Positions 15,118 through 22,207 of a stretch of 30,671 nucleotides of DNA are shown piece after piece. The stretch is from Chelatococcus sp. (GTDB lineage: Bacteria > Pseudomonadota > Alphaproteobacteria > Rhizobiales > Beijerinckiaceae). The number at the start of each line of letters is the position of its first letter. The stretch's first letter is position 1. The stretch is taken from the NCBI GenBank assembly GCA_003248805.1, contig QFQY01000054.1, positions 1-30,671 on the forward strand, written 5' to 3'. The notes below the pieces were generated by a model. It worked only from the letters and a program-made list of their open reading frames with translations. It did not search any database and had not been told where the DNA came from. A program made the translations under genes and the position numbers.

Positions 15118-15843
15118 ATGACATGGTCCATCGTCGCGCGCGACGCCGCCACCGGCTCCTTCGGGGTCGCCGTCTCGACCTGCGCCTTCGCCGTGGGGGC
15201 GCGCGTGCCCTATGGCGGCGGGCGGATCGGCGCTATCGCGACCCAGGCCTTCGTCAACCCCCTCTATGGGGTGGACGGGCTGCGCCTGCTCCAGGAGGGG
15301 CGCTCCGCGCTGGAGATCGTCGCGACGCTGACCGCGACCGACGAGGGCCGCGCCCATCGCCAGCTCCATGTGATCGACCGCGAGGGCAGGATCGCGGCCC
15401 ATACGGGATCGGCCTGCATCGACTGGTGCGGGGCGGTCGACGGGCCGCAGGTCTCGGTCGCGGGCAACATGCTCGCCGGCCCCGAGGTCGTGAAGGAGAC
15501 CTTGAAGGCGTATATCGCCGCCTCGGCGCTCGACTTCGACGAGCGCCTGCTCGTGGCGCTGGAGGCCGGGGAGAAGGCCGGCGGCGACAAGCGCGGCCGG
15601 CAGTCCTGCGCGATCCGGATCTGGGCGGGCGAGCCGACGCCGAGCTTCGACATCCGCGTCGACGACCACGCGAACCCGCTTGGGGAGCTGCGCCGGCTCT
15701 GGCGGCTGGCGCATCAGCGCTATGTGCCCTTCCAGGCGGCCTCGCCCTCGCGGGCCCGCCCCGCGGGCGTGACCGACCGCGACGAGCTCGACCGGCTGTG
15801 CACGGACTACGCCGCGGCGTGGAATGCGCGGCATCCGGAATAG
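15118..15843 (+). CDS. DUF1028 family protein (putative Ntn-type hydrolase)
   Basis: This 241-residue protein has the DUF1028 opening MTWSIVARDAATGSFGVAVST and the conserved GAIATQAFVNPLYGVDGLRLL and VSVAGNMLAGPEVV. DUF1028 proteins are about this size and resemble Ntn hydrolases. Their biochemical role is not established, and they are often found beside peptide transporters and amidohydrolases. GAGAGGG lies just before the start, and the gap of 13 nt to the gamma-glutamyltransferase gene indicates one transcription unit. The last 60 residues (from about 160) are a less conserved tail with a DDHANPLGELRRLW segment. No signal peptide is seen, so it is probably cytoplasmic. Confidence 0.85.
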   Translation: MTWSIVARDAATGSFGVAVSTCAFAVGARVPYGGGRIGAIATQAFVNPLYGVDGLRLLQEGRSALEIVATLTATDEGRAHRQLHVIDREGRIAAHTGSACIDWCGAVDGPQVSVAGNMLAGPEVVKETLKAYIAASALDFDERLLVALEAGEKAGGDKRGRQSCAIRIWAGEPTPSFDIRVDDHANPLGELRRLWRLAHQRYVPFQAASPSRARPAGVTDRDELDRLCTDYAAAWNARHPE

Positions 15844-15909
15844 GCCTTAAGCGGCGCTGTCCCGAAGGGGACTCCTGATCCGGCGCGAGAGGCGCTAGCG
15901 TCTTGTTCC

Positions 15910-15956
15910 GGCATCGGCTTTTCCGAAAACCGCGCTCCACTTTTCGGGCCGATGCC
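15910..15956. repeat. Palindromic repeat (GGCATCGGC...GCCGATGCC)
   Basis: 9-bp perfect arms at 15910-15918 and 15948-15956 enclose a second partial pair, TTTTCCGAAAA versus CTTTTCGG. The type GCATCGGCTTTTCCGAAAACCG is a familiar dispersed intergenic palindrome in Hyphomicrobiales (recognition from experience). It may serve as a terminator for the DUF1028 operon. Confidence 0.75.
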
Positions 15957-16006
15957 CTAGAACTACCCCAGCGGCAGTCATTTCGGGACAATCGGGAGGA
16001 AGCGCC

Positions 16007-16450
16007 ATGGCAGCCGACAGCGACGCGCTCGAACGCAGGATCGCGATGCTCGAAAGCCGGATCGCGGCCCTGACGGCGCTGATTTCCGCGAGTTCTTCGG
16101 GCGCGCTGACGATCAACGCGCCCGGCGGCATCAGCATCTCCGCCGGCGGCGCGCTGACGCTGAGCGCCGGCAGCCATCTCGGCATGACCGCCGGCAACCG
16201 GATGAACCTGACGAGCGGCCGCGAGATCGGGCTGGAAAGCCGCGACATCTGGCTCGCCGCCTCGGTCGAGGCGACGGTGGAAAGCGGTCAGACCGTCTCG
16301 ATCGACTGCCGGGACGCCTCGTTCGGCCTGAAGAAGGACGGATCGGCTGTGGTGAAAGGCAAGGACGTCACCATCCAGGCCAGCGGCAAGATCAATGCGA
16401 AGGCATCGTCCGACGTCGTGATCAGGGGATCGAAGATCCTGCAGAACTGA
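16007..16450 (+). CDS. Orphan beta-helical spike protein resembling VgrG/baseplate-V C-terminus
   Basis: This 147-residue protein has a strong GGGAGGA ribosome site 6 nt before the ATG. Residues 6-28 (LERRIAMLESRIAALTALI) form a short coiled coil. The rest is a run of short strands with a repeating pattern: LTINAPGGISISA, GALTLSAGSHLGMTAG, NRMNLTSGREIGLES, and finally KDVTIQASGKINAKASSDV with VIRGSKILQN at the end. The ending and the repeat rhythm match the trimeric beta-helix of VgrG, DUF2345 and phage gp5/baseplate V spikes. It is far shorter than VgrG and lacks the gp27/gp5 OB parts, and no type VI or phage gene is near. It may be a detached spike tip or a cell-surface trimer. The function is unknown. 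Confidence 0.75.
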   Translation: MAADSDALERRIAMLESRIAALTALISASSSGALTINAPGGISISAGGALTLSAGSHLGMTAGNRMNLTSGREIGLESRDIWLAASVEATVESGQTVSIDCRDASFGLKKDGSAVVKGKDVTIQASGKINAKASSDVVIRGSKILQN

Positions 16451-16548
16451 GCGGCGACGGGACCGCGACGCCATTCCCGGGCGAAGCGGAGTTCGGCCCC
16501 GAGAATCGCGTGCATGAGATGCCCGGGGCCAGCCCGAGCATGGCGATA

Positions 16549-16570
16549 CGCCGTCTCCGGGGAGACGGCG
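16549..16570. terminator. Hairpin terminator between convergent genes
   Basis: A 9-bp GC-rich perfect stem CGCCGTCTC/GAGACGGCG with a CGGG tetraloop starts 5 nt past the stop of the minus-strand PLP-enzyme gene and about 100 nt past the spike gene. No U-tract follows on either strand, as is often the case in GC-rich alphaproteobacteria. Confidence 0.5.
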
Positions 16571-16574
16571 CCCC

Positions 16575-17657
16575 TCAGCTCAGCTTGCCGCGCGCTGCGA
16601 CCGGCAAATCACCCACGAGCTTGTCGCCGCGCACGGTGACCAGCCGGTCGACCATGTTGACGACGACGCAGACATGGTTCGGCACCACCCGCACCACCTC
16701 GCCCACGACCGGCCGCTCGTTGCTGCCGGAGAGGTCGAGGAAGCCGTGTTCCTCGGCGAATTTCGCGATCTTCGCGGAGGGGTATTCGAGGATGAGCCCA
16801 TGGCCTTCGAGGCCACCGCCATCGCTCGTCAGGGTCTTCGAGCCGGAGTCGAGAATGCCGCGCTCGGGGCCGGCCCGGCTGACCACCGTCGCGTAGACGC
16901 TCAGCGCGCAATCGTCGAGCGTCGCCACCCCGGCCGCCATCTGCATGCGGTCGTTGAAGATCGAGGTGCCGGCGCGATGCTCGGTCGCGCCCCTGAGGCG
17001 GCCGATATTCGGGATGTTGGGCGAGCCGCCGGTCGAGACGATGCCGGCTTCGAGGCCCGCCTCGTGCAGCCCCTGATTGGCGGTGTCGAGGAAGATCTGG
17101 GTGCGGTCCCAGCCATCCTCGGGCGGGTACATCAGGAAGCCCGCGAAGGTCAGCCCCGGCGAGGCCGCGATCATCTTGGCGAGCTCGACCGCCTCGCCCG
17201 GCGTCTCGACTCCGGCGCGCTGGCGGCCCGTGTCGCATTCCACCACCACCTCGAGGTCGCGCCCGGCGATGGCGGCGGCCTTCGGCAGGCCCGAGATGGT
17301 GACCGGGTTGTCGGCCGCGACGATCATCCGGACGCGCCGCTGAAGCGCGCCGAGGCGCCCCAGCTTCTCCTCTCCGAGGATGTTGTAGCTGATCAGGATG
17401 TCGTCGAGCCCGCCATCGGCCATCACCTCGGCCTCGCCGAGCTTCTGGCAGGTGATGCCGCGCGCGCCTGCCTGCACCTGAAGGCGCGCCAGTTCCGGCG
17501 ACTTGTGCGTCTTGATATGCGGCCGGTTGGCGACGCCGGCGGCATCGCAGGCCGCCTGGAGGCGGGCGATGTTGGCCTCGACCTTGTCGAGGTCGATGAC
17601 GACCGCCGGCGTGCCGTAGACGCGGGCGATCTCGGCCTTGAGGTCGGCGGCGCTCAC
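16575..17657 (-). CDS. PLP-dependent D-threonine aldolase / D-serine dehydratase-like (alanine racemase fold)
   Basis: This 360-residue fold-type III PLP enzyme belongs to the D-threonine aldolase/DSD1 family. The PLP lysine is K49 in RPHIKTHK. The C-terminal metal site that distinguishes the family is H328 and C330 in VPNHVCVVVNMVDRL. Further family motifs are GITCQKLGEAEVMADGG, VECDTGRQRAGV and VSTGGSPN. Known members either cleave D-beta-hydroxy-amino acids to glycine plus aldehyde or dehydrate D-serine to 2-aminoacrylate. Sequence alone does not decide. The ATGA overlap with ridA, whose product removes 2-aminoacrylate, favours a dehydratase role (inference). It is the last gene of the nine-gene minus-strand cluster. 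The metal may be zinc or manganese. Confidence 0.9.
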   Translation of the reverse strand: MSAADLKAEIARVYGTPAVVIDLDKVEANIARLQAACDAAGVANRPHIKTHKSPELARLQVQAGARGITCQKLGEAEVMADGGLDDILISYNILGEEKLGRLGALQRRVRMIVAADNPVTISGLPKAAAIAGRDLEVVVECDTGRQRAGVETPGEAVELAKMIAASPGLTFAGFLMYPPEDGWDRTQIFLDTANQGLHEAGLEAGIVSTGGSPNIPNIGRLRGATEHRAGTSIFNDRMQMAAGVATLDDCALSVYATVVSRAGPERGILDSGSKTLTSDGGGLEGHGLILEYPSAKIAKFAEEHGFLDLSGSNERPVVGEVVRVVPNHVCVVVNMVDRLVTVRGDKLVGDLPVAARGKLS

Positions 17658-18112
17658 GGCAGCACCCGGATGATCGCCTCGATCTCGACCGGCATGTTGC
17701 CCGGCAGAGAGCCCATGCCGACCGCCGAGCGGGCGTGGCGCCCATTCTCGCCCAGCACCGCGACGAGCAGATCCGAGCAGCCATTGATGACCTTGGGCTG
17801 CTCGCCGAACTCCGGAACCGCATTGACCATGCCGAGGAGCTTCAGCACCTCGACCTTGTCGAGCGAGCCCGCCGCCTCCTGCATCGCCGCGAGCAGGCCG
17901 AGACCGGTGTTCCTCGCGAACTCATAGGCCTGCTCGGTGGTGAAGTCCTTGCCGACCTTGCCGGCAGGGACGCTGCCATCGGGATTGCGCGGGCCCTGCC
18001 CCGACAGGAAGACGAGATCGCCGGCCTTCTTGAAGCGCACATAGTTCGCCATCGGCGAGGCGAGCTTGGGCAGTTCCAGCCCCAGCTCCTTGAGTTTCCG
18101 TTCGGCGCTCAT
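17654..18112 (-). CDS. ridA: RidA/YjgF family enamine/imine deaminase
   Basis: This 152-residue protein of the Rid family speeds hydrolysis of reactive enamines/imines such as 2-aminoacrylate to ketoacids and ammonia. Recognisable parts are GDLVFLSGQGPRNPDGS, the helix QAYEFARNTGLGLLAAMQEA, and the C-terminal HARSAVGMGSLPGNMPVEIEAI, where R128 matches the arginine that binds the substrate carboxylate. AGGAG stands 7 nt before the ATG. The stop overlaps the start of the downstream PLP enzyme, and the GNAT gene ends 27 nt upstream. Two enzymes in this cluster (this neighbour and DpaL) can release 2-aminoacrylate, giving the protein a clear local job. Confidence 0.9.
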   Translation of the reverse strand: MSAERKLKELGLELPKLASPMANYVRFKKAGDLVFLSGQGPRNPDGSVPAGKVGKDFTTEQAYEFARNTGLGLLAAMQEAAGSLDKVEVLKLLGMVNAVPEFGEQPKVINGCSDLLVAVLGENGRHARSAVGMGSLPGNMPVEIEAIIRVLP

Positions 18113-18139
18113 CGCGGTCTCCTGTCAGCAGCCGGCGCC

Positions 18140-18655
18140 TTAAGGACGCCGGGAATCGAGTGGGCGCTGCATATAGCGCGCAGCATCGTCATAGCTCGCC
18201 AGCCTGCGGGCAAGGGCGGGATCGTCGACGGGGCGGAAGCCCTGCCGCTGCCAGAAGCCGGAGGACCCGGCGACCGCGACGAGCGAGAGCGTCGCGCAGC
18301 CCTTCTCTTCGGCCAGCGCAACGATCTCACCGACCACGGCGCCCGCCGCCCCGGTTCCCCGCGCCGCCCGCAGCAAGGCGAGATCGTGGATATACCAGTT
18401 GCCGGCCCCGACCGGCACCTCGCCCAGCAGCGTGTTCAGCGCCGGCGCCTCGCCCGAGGGCCAGGGGTGGCTGAGCATATAGCCGAAAAGGCCGCCGCCC
18501 GCATCGGCCAGCACGCGGCAGCCTTCCGGCGCGAGCGCGAGGCGCTCGGCGAAGACGGCCCGGTCCTCGGGATAGTCCGGGTGGACCTCGGCCGCGATCG
18601 CCATCACGGCCGGCAAATCGGCCGGCGCCATCCGGCGCCAATGATCATACGCCAT
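18140..18655 (-). CDS. GNAT family N-acetyltransferase
   Basis: This 171-residue predicted acetyl-CoA-dependent N-acetyltransferase has the GNAT order: an N-terminal WRRMAPADLPAVMAI segment, strand and loop around YIHDLALLRAARGTGAAGAVVGEIV (the acetyl-CoA pyrophosphate-binding loop, here RAARGTGAAG, about 100-109), then CATLSLVAVAGSSGFWQRQGF, the usual motif B ending in a GF turn. The start at 18655 (MAYDHWRR) is chosen because upstream codons translate repeat sequence. The substrate is unknown. Its place before ridA in a D-amino acid cluster raises the possibility of acetylating an amino acid or amine, but there is no direct evidence. Confidence 0.85.
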   Translation of the reverse strand: MAYDHWRRMAPADLPAVMAIAAEVHPDYPEDRAVFAERLALAPEGCRVLADAGGGLFGYMLSHPWPSGEAPALNTLLGEVPVGAGNWYIHDLALLRAARGTGAAGAVVGEIVALAEEKGCATLSLVAVAGSSGFWQRQGFRPVDDPALARRLASYDDAARYMQRPLDSRRP

Positions 18656-18681
18656 CGAACAGCCTCTCAGGACGGCCGTTC

Positions 18682-18830
18682 CACCCTTCTCCCCCTGCGG
18701 GAAAAGGTGGCCGCGAAGCGGAGGGATGAGGGGCCGCATCGCCCTGTTGGGTTCGCGTTCAAAACGTTGAGACCGGCAGCATCGCGAGCCCCCTCACCCC
18801 AACCCTCTCCCGCAGAGGGAGAGGGAGCAG
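18682..18830. repeat. GC-rich composite inverted repeat, second copy
   Basis: It has the same architecture as 10785-10962: a C-rich hairpin with CCCCCTGCGGG, then GGAGGGATGAGGGGC, about 60-70 bp, and CCCCTCACCCC with CTCTCCCGCAGAGGGAGAG. The interior differs between copies, so the conserved ends define the family. It fills the 182-bp gap between the amidohydrolase and GNAT genes. Confidence 0.7.
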
Positions 18831-18837
18831 GTCGAGG

Positions 18838-20001
18838 TCAGGCCGCGACCTTCCTGAACTTGTTGGTGCGCTTGGGATGCCACCACTTGCCCTTCAGGAC
18901 GACGCCCTCGGAGACGATCTTGCGGTCGCCGACCAGATGCTCGCCGACGACGTCGACATAGTCGAACTTGCCTTCCTTGACCGTCAGGATCGTCGCGTCG
19001 CCGAGCGAGCCGACCTTGAGCGAGCCGTATTCCGGGCGCTTCAGCGCCATGGCGGCGTTCACGGTCGAGGCGGCGACGACATTGTTCAGGCTCATGCCCA
19101 TCACCAGGAACTTCGACATGGTGGTGACCTGGTCATAGGCCGGGCCGTCGATGCAGAGCTTGTGAACGTCCGACGAGATCACGTCCGGCTCGAAGCCGTT
19201 GGCCAGCATGGCGCGCGTCGTCTTGAAGGAGAACGAGCCCTTGCCGTGGCCGATGTCGAAGATGACGCCGCGCTTGCGGGCGGCGATCACCTCGGGCTTC
19301 ACCGTGCCCTGCGCCGTCGCGGGCGCGTTCGGGAAGGGGCGGAAGGCATGGGTCAGCACGTCGCCCGGCCGCAGCATCGCGAGGACCTCCTCATAGGACG
19401 GCGGCGGATTGTCGATATGGCACATCAGCGGCATGCCGACCTCGTTGGCGACCTGCAGCGCGATGTTGAGCGGCACCGTGCCCGAGGTGCCCGAGGCATG
19501 CAGGCCGACGCGGACCTTGATGCCGACGATCAGGTCGCGGTTGGCGTCGGCGACCGTCACGGCGTCGATCGGGTTCATCATGCGCAGGTCGCCGCTCTCG
19601 CCGACCATGACGCGGTGGTCGAAGCCGTAGATGCCCGCATGCGAGACATGGAGATAGGCGAGGATGCGCGCCTGGCTCTTCTCGATGACGTGCTTGCGGA
19701 AGCCCGGCCAGTTGCCGGGGCCGGCCGAGCCGGTGTCGACCGAGGTGGTGACGCCCGAGAGCCGGCAGAACTCGTCGGCGTCGATGCCGAGCGAGGTCCC
19801 GCCCCAATAGACATGGGTGTGCAGGTCGATCAGGCCCGGCGTGACGATGTAGCCGGAGACGTCGCGGATCTCCCTGGCGCCCTTCAGGTCCTTGCCGAAG
19901 CCGGACACCTTGCCGTCGGTGAAGGCGACGTCGAGCACGCCATCGTGCTTCTGCGACGGGTCGATGACGCGCCCGCCCTTGAGGATCAGATCGTGGGTCA
20001 T
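18838..20001 (-). CDS. Amidohydrolase-superfamily deacetylase (COG3964, dihydroorotase-like)
   Basis: This 387-residue cytoplasmic metallohydrolase of the amidohydrolase superfamily shows its metal and catalytic ligands: H61 and H63 in GLIDLHTHVYWG, K162 in IVGIKVRVG (the lysine expected to be carbamylated), H195 in MCHIDNPP, H218 in LTHAFRP, and D278 in ISSDVH. The layout with SVDTGSAGPGNWPGF matches COG3964 proteins, once annotated as dihydroorotases. As recalled, characterised members such as Atu3266 hydrolyse acetyl-(R)-mandelate and N-acetyl-D-amino acids. It lies 22 nt after the N-carbamoyl-D-amino acid hydrolase gene, consistent with removing another acyl group from D-amino acids (inference). 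A hydantoinase-like role is an alternative, but the protein is shorter than D-hydantoinases. Confidence 0.88.
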   Translation of the reverse strand: MTHDLILKGGRVIDPSQKHDGVLDVAFTDGKVSGFGKDLKGAREIRDVSGYIVTPGLIDLHTHVYWGGTSLGIDADEFCRLSGVTTSVDTGSAGPGNWPGFRKHVIEKSQARILAYLHVSHAGIYGFDHRVMVGESGDLRMMNPIDAVTVADANRDLIVGIKVRVGLHASGTSGTVPLNIALQVANEVGMPLMCHIDNPPPSYEEVLAMLRPGDVLTHAFRPFPNAPATAQGTVKPEVIAARKRGVIFDIGHGKGSFSFKTTRAMLANGFEPDVISSDVHKLCIDGPAYDQVTTMSKFLVMGMSLNNVVAASTVNAAMALKRPEYGSLKVGSLGDATILTVKEGKFDYVDVVGEHLVGDRKIVSEGVVLKGKWWHPKRTNKFRKVAA

Positions 20002-20023
20002 GATGTTGCCCTGGTTGTTCCGG

Positions 20024-20959
20024 TCAGACCGGCGAAACGGCGCCCTTGCGCTCGCCGATCAGGCCATAGGCCTGCGGCTCGCGGTGCTTGGCGAAGTTGA
20101 AGGTCGAGGCCTTGTAGCTCTTGCCCAGATCCATGTCGCAGCGGGCGATGACGAGCTCGTCGCCCTCGGTCACGGCCTGCGCCACGACCTCGCCCGTCGG
20201 CGCGACGATGCAGGAGCCGCCGATCTGGTCCACGCCCTCCTCCGGCCCGGCCTTGGCGACGCCGACGACCCAGGTGGCGTTCTGGTAGGCGCCGGCCTGC
20301 ATGACGAGCTGGTTGTGGAAGTTCCCGAGCCGGTCGTGGTCTGGCGCCGGCGGATTGTGCTTGGGCGTGTTGTAGCCGAGCACGATCAGCTCGACGTCCT
20401 GCAGCCCCATGGCGCGGTAGCTCTCGGGCCAGCGCCGGTCGTTGCAGATCATCATGCCGATATTGGCGCCCATCGTCCGCCAGACCGGCCAGCCGAGATT
20501 GCCGGTCTCGAAATAGCGCTTCTCCAGGTTCTGGAACGGCGCTTCCGGCCGGTGCTCGGGGTGGCCCGGCAGATGGATCTTGCGGTACTTGCCGACGATC
20601 GTCCCGGTCCTGTCGACGAGGATCGCGGTGTTGAAGCGGCGCTTGCGCCCTTCCTCGAAGGCGAGTTCGCAATAGCCGAGATGGAAGCCGATGCCGAGCC
20701 GCCTCGCCTCCTCGAACAGGGGCGCCGTCTCGTTGGACGGCATCGCGGTCTCGAAATAGCTGTCGATCTCCGCTTCGTCGTCGATCCACCAGTGCGGGAA
20801 GAAGGCGGTCAGCGCCGCCTCCGGATAGACGACGAGGTCGACGCCATGGTCCTTGGCCTGCCGCATCAGCGCGACCATGCGGGCGACGGCGGAGGCGCGG
20901 CTCTCGTCGCGCCGGATCGGGCCGAGCTGGGCGGCGGCAATGGTGAGGATGCGGGTCAT
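20024..20959 (-). CDS. N-carbamoyl-D-amino acid hydrolase (nitrilase superfamily)
   Basis: This 311-residue enzyme hydrolyses N-carbamoyl-D-amino acids to D-amino acid, ammonia and CO2. The nitrilase triad is E47 (VVYPEAAL), K127 (GKYRKIHL) and C172 (MMICNDRRWPE), identical in numbering to the Agrobacterium D-carbamoylase as recalled. Further shared features are the ICNDRRWPE-to-MGL segment, GYNTPKHNPPAPDHDRL, QAGAYQN, GSCIVAPTGEVVAQA, and a C-terminal FNFAKHREPQAYGLI. These match D-carbamoylases more closely than beta-ureidopropionases. Its start overlaps the stop of the diaminopropionate lyase gene as ATGA. The annotation is one of the most specific in the window. Confidence 0.93.
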   Translation of the reverse strand: MTRILTIAAAQLGPIRRDESRASAVARMVALMRQAKDHGVDLVVYPEAALTAFFPHWWIDDEAEIDSYFETAMPSNETAPLFEEARRLGIGFHLGYCELAFEEGRKRRFNTAILVDRTGTIVGKYRKIHLPGHPEHRPEAPFQNLEKRYFETGNLGWPVWRTMGANIGMMICNDRRWPESYRAMGLQDVELIVLGYNTPKHNPPAPDHDRLGNFHNQLVMQAGAYQNATWVVGVAKAGPEEGVDQIGGSCIVAPTGEVVAQAVTEGDELVIARCDMDLGKSYKASTFNFAKHREPQAYGLIGERKGAVSPV

Positions 20960-22104
20960 CGCGATTCGACCTCCTCCGCGTCGCGGCCGACGATCGACCG
21001 GTAGACGTCGGGATCCGTGGCCCCCTCGGTGCCGTAGCAGAGCACCCGCGAGCCGGCTTCGAGCTTCAGCATGCGCCGAAGGGCGGGATCGGCCGCCGCC
21101 TGGACGAGCCCGGCGAGGCCGGCGACACCGGACTCGCCGCCCACCACGCCCAGTTCCGCAAGGCGGCGCATGGCGTCGGCGGCCGCCGTATCCGGGATCG
21201 TCATGAAGGCGTCGGCGCCGCCTTCGAGGATGCGCCAGGCGAGGATCGAGGGCTCGCCGCAGGCGAGGCCGGCCATGATGGTGTCGAGATCTCCGCCGAC
21301 GGCGGTGACCGCGCCGGCCCTGGCGGATTCGAACAGGCAGGCGGCCGTGACCGGCTCGACCACGACGACAATCGGCCGCTCGCCGCCCTGCCGCTCCCAG
21401 GCGACGGACAGCACGCCGGCGGCGAGGCCTCCGACCCCACCCTGAACGAAGACATGGGTCGGCCGCGCCCCTTGCGCCTCGGCCTCGATGGCGAGCAGGG
21501 CATAGCCCTGCATCACGTCCTTCGGCACCTCCTCATAGCCCGGCCAGGAGGTGTCGGAGACGATCTGCCAGCCGTTCCTCGCGGCGGCCTCCGAGCAGGC
21601 CCGGACGCTGTCGTCATAGGTGCGGCCCTCGCGCACCACCGTCGCGCCATAGGCGCGGATGGCCTCCGCCCGGCCCTCGCTGACCGTCTCGTGCACATAG
21701 ATGACCGCCTTGACGCCGGCGCGGCGCGCGCCCCAGGCGACCGAGCGGCCGTGATTGCCGTCCGTGGCGCAGGCGACCGTGAGCCCGGCGGCGCCGCGCG
21801 CCGCCACGAGCCGGTCGACCGCATAGGCCCCGCCGAGCGCCTTGAAGCTCTTCAGGCCGAAGCGATGTCCCTCGTCCTTGTAGAGAAGCTGCCCGATGCC
21901 GAGCGTGGCGGCGAGCCCCGGCAGATCGCGCAGCGGCGTCGGCGCATAGCCTTCCCAGGAGCGGATCGCGGCGGCGGCCGTGTCGGCTGCGGCGAGCGAG
22001 AGGATCGAGCGCCTCGCCTCGCCGTAATCCCCCGCCCGGTCGAGCCGGGGGTTGAGGACGGCCTGTATTGTCGCCCTTGCGGGGCCTGTCGACATGTCTG
22101 GCAT
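20956..22104 (-). CDS. dpaL: Diaminopropionate ammonia-lyase
   Basis: This 382-residue fold-type II PLP enzyme cleaves 2,3-diaminopropionate to pyruvate and two ammonia. Family members act on both D and L forms and on D-serine. The PLP lysine is K88 in RFGLKSFKALGGAYA, preceded by YKDEGH. Other family motifs are ACATDGNHGRSVAWGAR, VYVHETVSEGRAEAIRAYGA-like sequence near residues 130-155, SDTSWPGYEEVPKDVMQGY, and QGGVGGLAAGVL for phosphate binding. The start is taken as 22104, with 22095 as the alternative. Neither has a strong ribosome site. It follows the transporter permease after a 103-bp gap with a 14-bp hairpin, and its stop overlaps the D-carbamoylase start. 2-Aminoacrylate released here is a substrate for the nearby RidA. 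Confidence 0.92.
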   Translation of the reverse strand: MPDMSTGPARATIQAVLNPRLDRAGDYGEARRSILSLAAADTAAAAIRSWEGYAPTPLRDLPGLAATLGIGQLLYKDEGHRFGLKSFKALGGAYAVDRLVAARGAAGLTVACATDGNHGRSVAWGARRAGVKAVIYVHETVSEGRAEAIRAYGATVVREGRTYDDSVRACSEAAARNGWQIVSDTSWPGYEEVPKDVMQGYALLAIEAEAQGARPTHVFVQGGVGGLAAGVLSVAWERQGGERPIVVVVEPVTAACLFESARAGAVTAVGGDLDTIMAGLACGEPSILAWRILEGGADAFMTIPDTAAADAMRRLAELGVVGGESGVAGLAGLVQAAADPALRRMLKLEAGSRVLCYGTEGATDPDVYRSIVGRDAEEVESR

Positions 22105-22122
22105 GGAACGAAAGCTCGGCTC

Positions 22123-22155
22123 GCCCTCTCCGGCGCGCAAGGCGCCGGAGAGGGC
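22123..22155. other. Strong 14-bp hairpin between permease and dpaL genes
   Basis: GCCCTCTCCGGCGC (22123-22136) and its exact complement (22142-22155) are separated by 5 nt. No U-tract follows on the minus strand, so it may be an mRNA-stabilising or partially terminating structure separating transporter from enzyme expression. Confidence 0.6.
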
Positions 22156-22207
22156 GGTTTATGCGGGCCGGGAGCCGAGCCGAAGGGCCGGTTCCCGGCG
22201 TGAGACG

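Noticed and set aside
22123..22155. Calling the 14-bp hairpin a standard intrinsic terminator
   Set aside because: No U-tract follows on the transcribed strand, and the downstream enzyme genes have no separate promoter that I can see.
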